Below, in pieces: positions 5,796 to 7,376 of a stretch of 7,376 bases of DNA. The position numbers and the translations under genes were made by a program. The stretch is from the NCBI GenBank assembly GCA_947441325.1, contig CANETR010000087.1, forward strand, positions 1 through 7,376. The letters are read 5' to 3'. Under the pieces are notes generated by a model. That model ran no database searches, was not told where the DNA came from, and saw nothing but the letters and a program-made list of their open reading frames with translations. Positions within the stretch are counted from its first letter, which is position 1, and the number at the start of each line of letters is the position of its first letter. The DNA is from Saprospiraceae bacterium (GTDB lineage: Bacteria > Bacteroidota > Bacteroidia > Chitinophagales > Saprospiraceae).

Positions 5796-6806
5796 TTGGT
5801 ATTGCTCCCATTTCCATGCGGAAGCCAAGATATCGTTTATGTCAAACTTTGGCTGCCAGTTCAATTCTCTTGCTGCTTTTGAATAATCGGCATAGATGGC
5901 CACTACATCACCATCGCGTCTTGGACCAATGTTATAAGGAACCTTAAGGCCTGTCGCTAGTTCGGTTGCACGAATCGCCTCCATCACTGTTACTCCCTCG
6001 CCAATTCCAACATTAAAAATTTCACAGGCATTGCTGTTTTTGGAATTCAATAAATAGCGAATACTTCGGGTGTGTGCATCGGCGAGATCCATAATATGTA
6101 TATAATCTCTTATACAGGTGCCATCGCGGGTTGGATAATCATCGCCATGTACATAGAAATTGGCTTGTTGAGAAGAAACGGCATTCATCAGAATCGGAAT
6201 CAGATTACTGATATTTTTTTGAGGCATTTCACCCAAAAGTCCGGATGGATGTGCGCCGCCGGGATTAAAATATCTGAGTAAAACGGCATTTTTACCTTTT
6301 TCCGAACGGATAAAATCTTCAATTATTCGTTCCCCCATCTGTTTGGTAGCAGCATATGGGCTTTCGGCTCTGCCTATAGGGCTTTCTTCTGAAACGGGCA
6401 GTGTTTTTACATTGCCATAAACGGAGCAAGAAGAAGAAAATATGATGTTCTGAATATTAAATTCAGACATCATTTCCAAAAGATTGCAAAGTCCATTTAT
6501 ATTATTGTTGTAATAGCTCAGAGGATTGGCAACCGACTCTGGAACACTTTTTAAAGCTGCAAAATGAATGATTCCAACAGCATCAGGATGTTCAAGGAAT
6601 ACCCTTTTCAAAAGGTCTTTATCGCAGAGATCTACGCTGTAATTAAGAAATGGCTTACCCGAAACATGTTCAATATGTTTCAGAATAGATGGTTCTGAAC
6701 GAATAAAACTGTCGATAGAGACTACTTCAAAACCATTTGCAATCAGATCGACAGCAGTATGGCTGCCTATATATCCGCAGCCTCCGCTAACGATTACCTT
6801 CGACAT
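5778..6806 (-). CDS. galE: UDP-glucose 4-epimerase GalE
   Basis: The 342-residue protein is an extended short-chain dehydrogenase. The NAD-binding motif is G8-G-C-G11-Y-I-G14, followed by HFAALKSVPES at 81-91. Catalytic residues are Ser126 in FSSSCSVYG and the Y151-x3-K155 pair in SPYAATK. LRYFNPGGAHPSG (177-189), IRDYIHIMDLADAH (232-245) and GPRRDGD (294-300) match UDP-hexose-binding segments of GalE. It interconverts UDP-glucose and UDP-galactose in the cytoplasm for surface glycans. Where E. coli has gate residue Tyr299, this protein appears to have Ile304, so activity on N-acetylated sugars is uncertain. The ATG shares one base with the stop of the small lipoprotein gene upstream (TAATG), which indicates an operon and likely translational coupling. 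It converges on the ABC gene with a 40 bp gap. Confidence 0.96.
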   Translation of the reverse strand: MSKVIVSGGCGYIGSHTAVDLIANGFEVVSIDSFIRSEPSILKHIEHVSGKPFLNYSVDLCDKDLLKRVFLEHPDAVGIIHFAALKSVPESVANPLSYYNNNINGLCNLLEMMSEFNIQNIIFSSSCSVYGNVKTLPVSEESPIGRAESPYAATKQMGERIIEDFIRSEKGKNAVLLRYFNPGGAHPSGLLGEMPQKNISNLIPILMNAVSSQQANFYVHGDDYPTRDGTCIRDYIHIMDLADAHTRSIRYLLNSKNSNACEIFNVGIGEGVTVMEAIRATELATGLKVPYNIGPRRDGDVVAIYADYSKAARELNWQPKFDINDILASAWKWEQYQKQFSK

Positions 6807-6931
6807 TATCGGTTTTGACTGATTTCAACTGAAAATTTTGGGCAGCCCTGACCTCTGCGGCAGGATCCAAAAACGACAATCATTAGTGCAGCAGCTAAAA
6901 TGACATAGCTTACTTTCTTTGTGAAATTCAT
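6806..6931 (-). CDS. Tiny Cys-containing lipoprotein, 41 residues, coupled to galE
   Basis: This short reading frame encodes 41 residues. It has a basic start (MNFTKK), a hydrophobic segment at 8-21 and a lipobox F-G-S-C with predicted lipidated Cys24. The mature part would be only 18 residues, CRRGQGCP followed by a short polar tail. Three things support it as real: a proper lipoprotein signal, a very similar tiny lipoprotein encoded just upstream with the same C-R-R-x-x-G-C-P segment, and a TAA that overlaps the galE ATG by one base (TAATG). No Shine-Dalgarno is seen, as is common in Bacteroidota. Genes of this size are often missed by annotation pipelines. Function is unknown. Short Bacteroidota lipoproteins with a GCP segment exist to my recollection, but I cannot name a family. 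Confidence 0.72.
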   Translation of the reverse strand: MNFTKKVSYVILAAALMIVVFGSCRRGQGCPKFSVEISQNR

Positions 6932-6958
6932 ATTTTAGCAGTATTTGATAATGAAAAA

Positions 6959-7081
6959 TTATTTTTGCTGATCGATTTCCCATGTGGGACATCCGCCACA
7001 TCGACGGCAACTACTACTGCTGATGGATACCAGCGCAAGCATCAGTGCTGCAAAGATGAATAATTTTTTTGTTCCTTTCAT
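6959..7081 (-). CDS. Tiny Cys-containing lipoprotein, 40 residues, first gene of the galE operon
   Basis: The 40-residue product starts MKGTKK, has a hydrophobic stretch at 7-19 and a serine-rich lipobox S-S-S-C with predicted lipidated Cys25. The mature peptide is 16 residues: CRRCGGCP, then TWEIDQQK. It therefore keeps Cys28 and Cys31 in addition to the lipid-bearing Cys. It aligns with the next gene over the signal (TKK..., A-A-L-M) and over C-R-R-x-x-G-C-P, so the two look like a tandem duplication. The gap to the second gene is 27 bases with no terminator, and this gene is the first after the divergent intergenic region. No domain is recognised. A role at the membrane, as a metal-binding or disulfide-forming anchor, can only be guessed. 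Confidence 0.7.
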   Translation of the reverse strand: MKGTKKLFIFAALMLALVSISSSSCRRCGGCPTWEIDQQK

Positions 7082-7164
7082 TTGTGAATAATATTTTTGA
7101 TGTTCAGTAGCTTATATTTTGTAATTTGCCGCTTCAAAGCACTAATTTAAATAAAATAGCTGAA
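7082..7164. promoter_or_regulatory. Divergent intergenic region with candidate promoters on both strands
   Basis: These 83 bp separate the leftward tiny-lipoprotein/galE operon from the rightward glycosyltransferase gene, so promoters for both should lie here. On the plus strand, TAATTTG (7122-7128) is a one-base-short TAnnTTTG, with TTC at 7103-7105 as a poor -33. On the minus strand, TTTG (complement of 7135-7138) precedes a TATAAG (complement of 7111-7116) by 18 bases, which is a weak fit to the Bacteroidota consensus. The two candidates overlap. Neither is convincing alone. Confidence 0.35.
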
Positions 7165-7376
7165 TTGGAAGTTAAAAAAAGAATTTTTGTTGCAGTACTT
7201 AATTGGGGGCTTGGTCATGCTACAAGATCAGTGCCGCTCATAATGGAACTTCAACTCCAAGGGGCAGAGCCAATCATTGGTTCGGACGGGGAGGCTGCCG
7301 AATTTTTGAAAGGAATTTTTCCTGAACTTCAGCATGTTGAAATGCCTTCATATAAAGTGCGTTATGAAAGTAGTAA
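7165..7376 (+). CDS. GT-B-like glycosyltransferase, N-terminal part (3' end outside window), TTG start
   Basis: The frame stays open from 7165 to the window end, giving 70 codons. The protein begins (M)EVKKRIFVAVLNWGLGHATR, a first beta-strand followed by a Gly-rich loop with GLGHATR. It continues with helix VPLIMELQLQG, strand PIIGSDG, and helix and strand leading to a PSYKVRY segment. This is the N-terminal Rossmann half of MurG-like GT-B glycosyltransferases (the N-W-G-L-G-H-A-T-R family common in Bacteroidota), normally about 350 residues. No in-frame ATG occurs between the upstream stop (7108-7110) and the GLGHATR motif, and the next ATG would remove that motif. TTG at 7165 is therefore the most likely start. 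Its donor and acceptor are unknown. Its position opposite galE suggests surface polysaccharide or glycolipid synthesis. Confidence 0.8.
   Translation, partial: MEVKKRIFVAVLNWGLGHATRSVPLIMELQLQGAEPIIGSDGEAAEFLKGIFPELQHVEMPSYKVRYESS

Noticed and set aside
6825..7010. Minus-strand frame of 61 codons overlapping the two tiny lipoprotein genes
   Set aside because: It lies in a different frame from both lipoproteins, lacks a signal or domain, and crosses their boundaries. The two lipobox-bearing frames explain the region better.

Overview
The window is AT-rich DNA from a Gram-negative member of the Bacteroidota. The evidence is a PorQ-type outer-membrane protein of the type IX secretion system, an LpxC-FabZ fusion (the usual arrangement in this phylum), start regions without clear Shine-Dalgarno sequences, and promoter-like TAnnTTTG boxes. 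I cannot place it below phylum. No tRNA, rRNA, CRISPR array, insertion sequence or integrase is visible, and the window reads as ordinary chromosome.

Layout, left to right. (1) Positions 1-181 hold the 3' end of a HIT-family nucleotide-binding protein, closed by a good intrinsic terminator at 203-230. (2) Positions 313-1699 hold two tandem paralogous lipoproteins built from five YwqK/MORN-variant repeats in an exact 24-residue register. Each ends in a conserved Cys/Trp motif. The second is separated by only 4 bases from porQ (1704-2768). (3) A Bacteroidota-type promoter around 2849-2879 begins a tight lipid A cluster: lpxC-fabZ fusion (2920-4308), lpxA (4312-5097) and a small ABC ATPase (5108-5737) whose Q-loop and H-switch residues are not canonical. 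(4) Convergent to that cluster, on the minus strand, is galE (UDP-glucose 4-epimerase, 5778-6806). Upstream of it and apparently in the same operon are two very small Cys-containing lipoproteins (41 and 40 residues), which look like paralogs. The second overlaps the galE start through a TAATG junction. (5) At the right edge, divergent from that operon, is the 5' end of a GT-B-like glycosyltransferase that appears to use a TTG start.

The common theme is the cell envelope. LpxA and LpxC catalyse the first two steps of lipid A synthesis, FabZ dehydrates 3-hydroxyacyl-ACP and so competes for the acyl donor of LpxA, GalE supplies UDP-galactose for surface glycans, PorQ is an outer-membrane T9SS factor, and four of the remaining genes encode predicted lipoproteins. 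The best candidates for undescribed biology are the two tiny lipoproteins joined to galE, the tandem repeat lipoproteins next to porQ, and the atypical stand-alone ABC ATPase at the end of the lipid A cluster. None of these is proven to be a new system from sequence alone.
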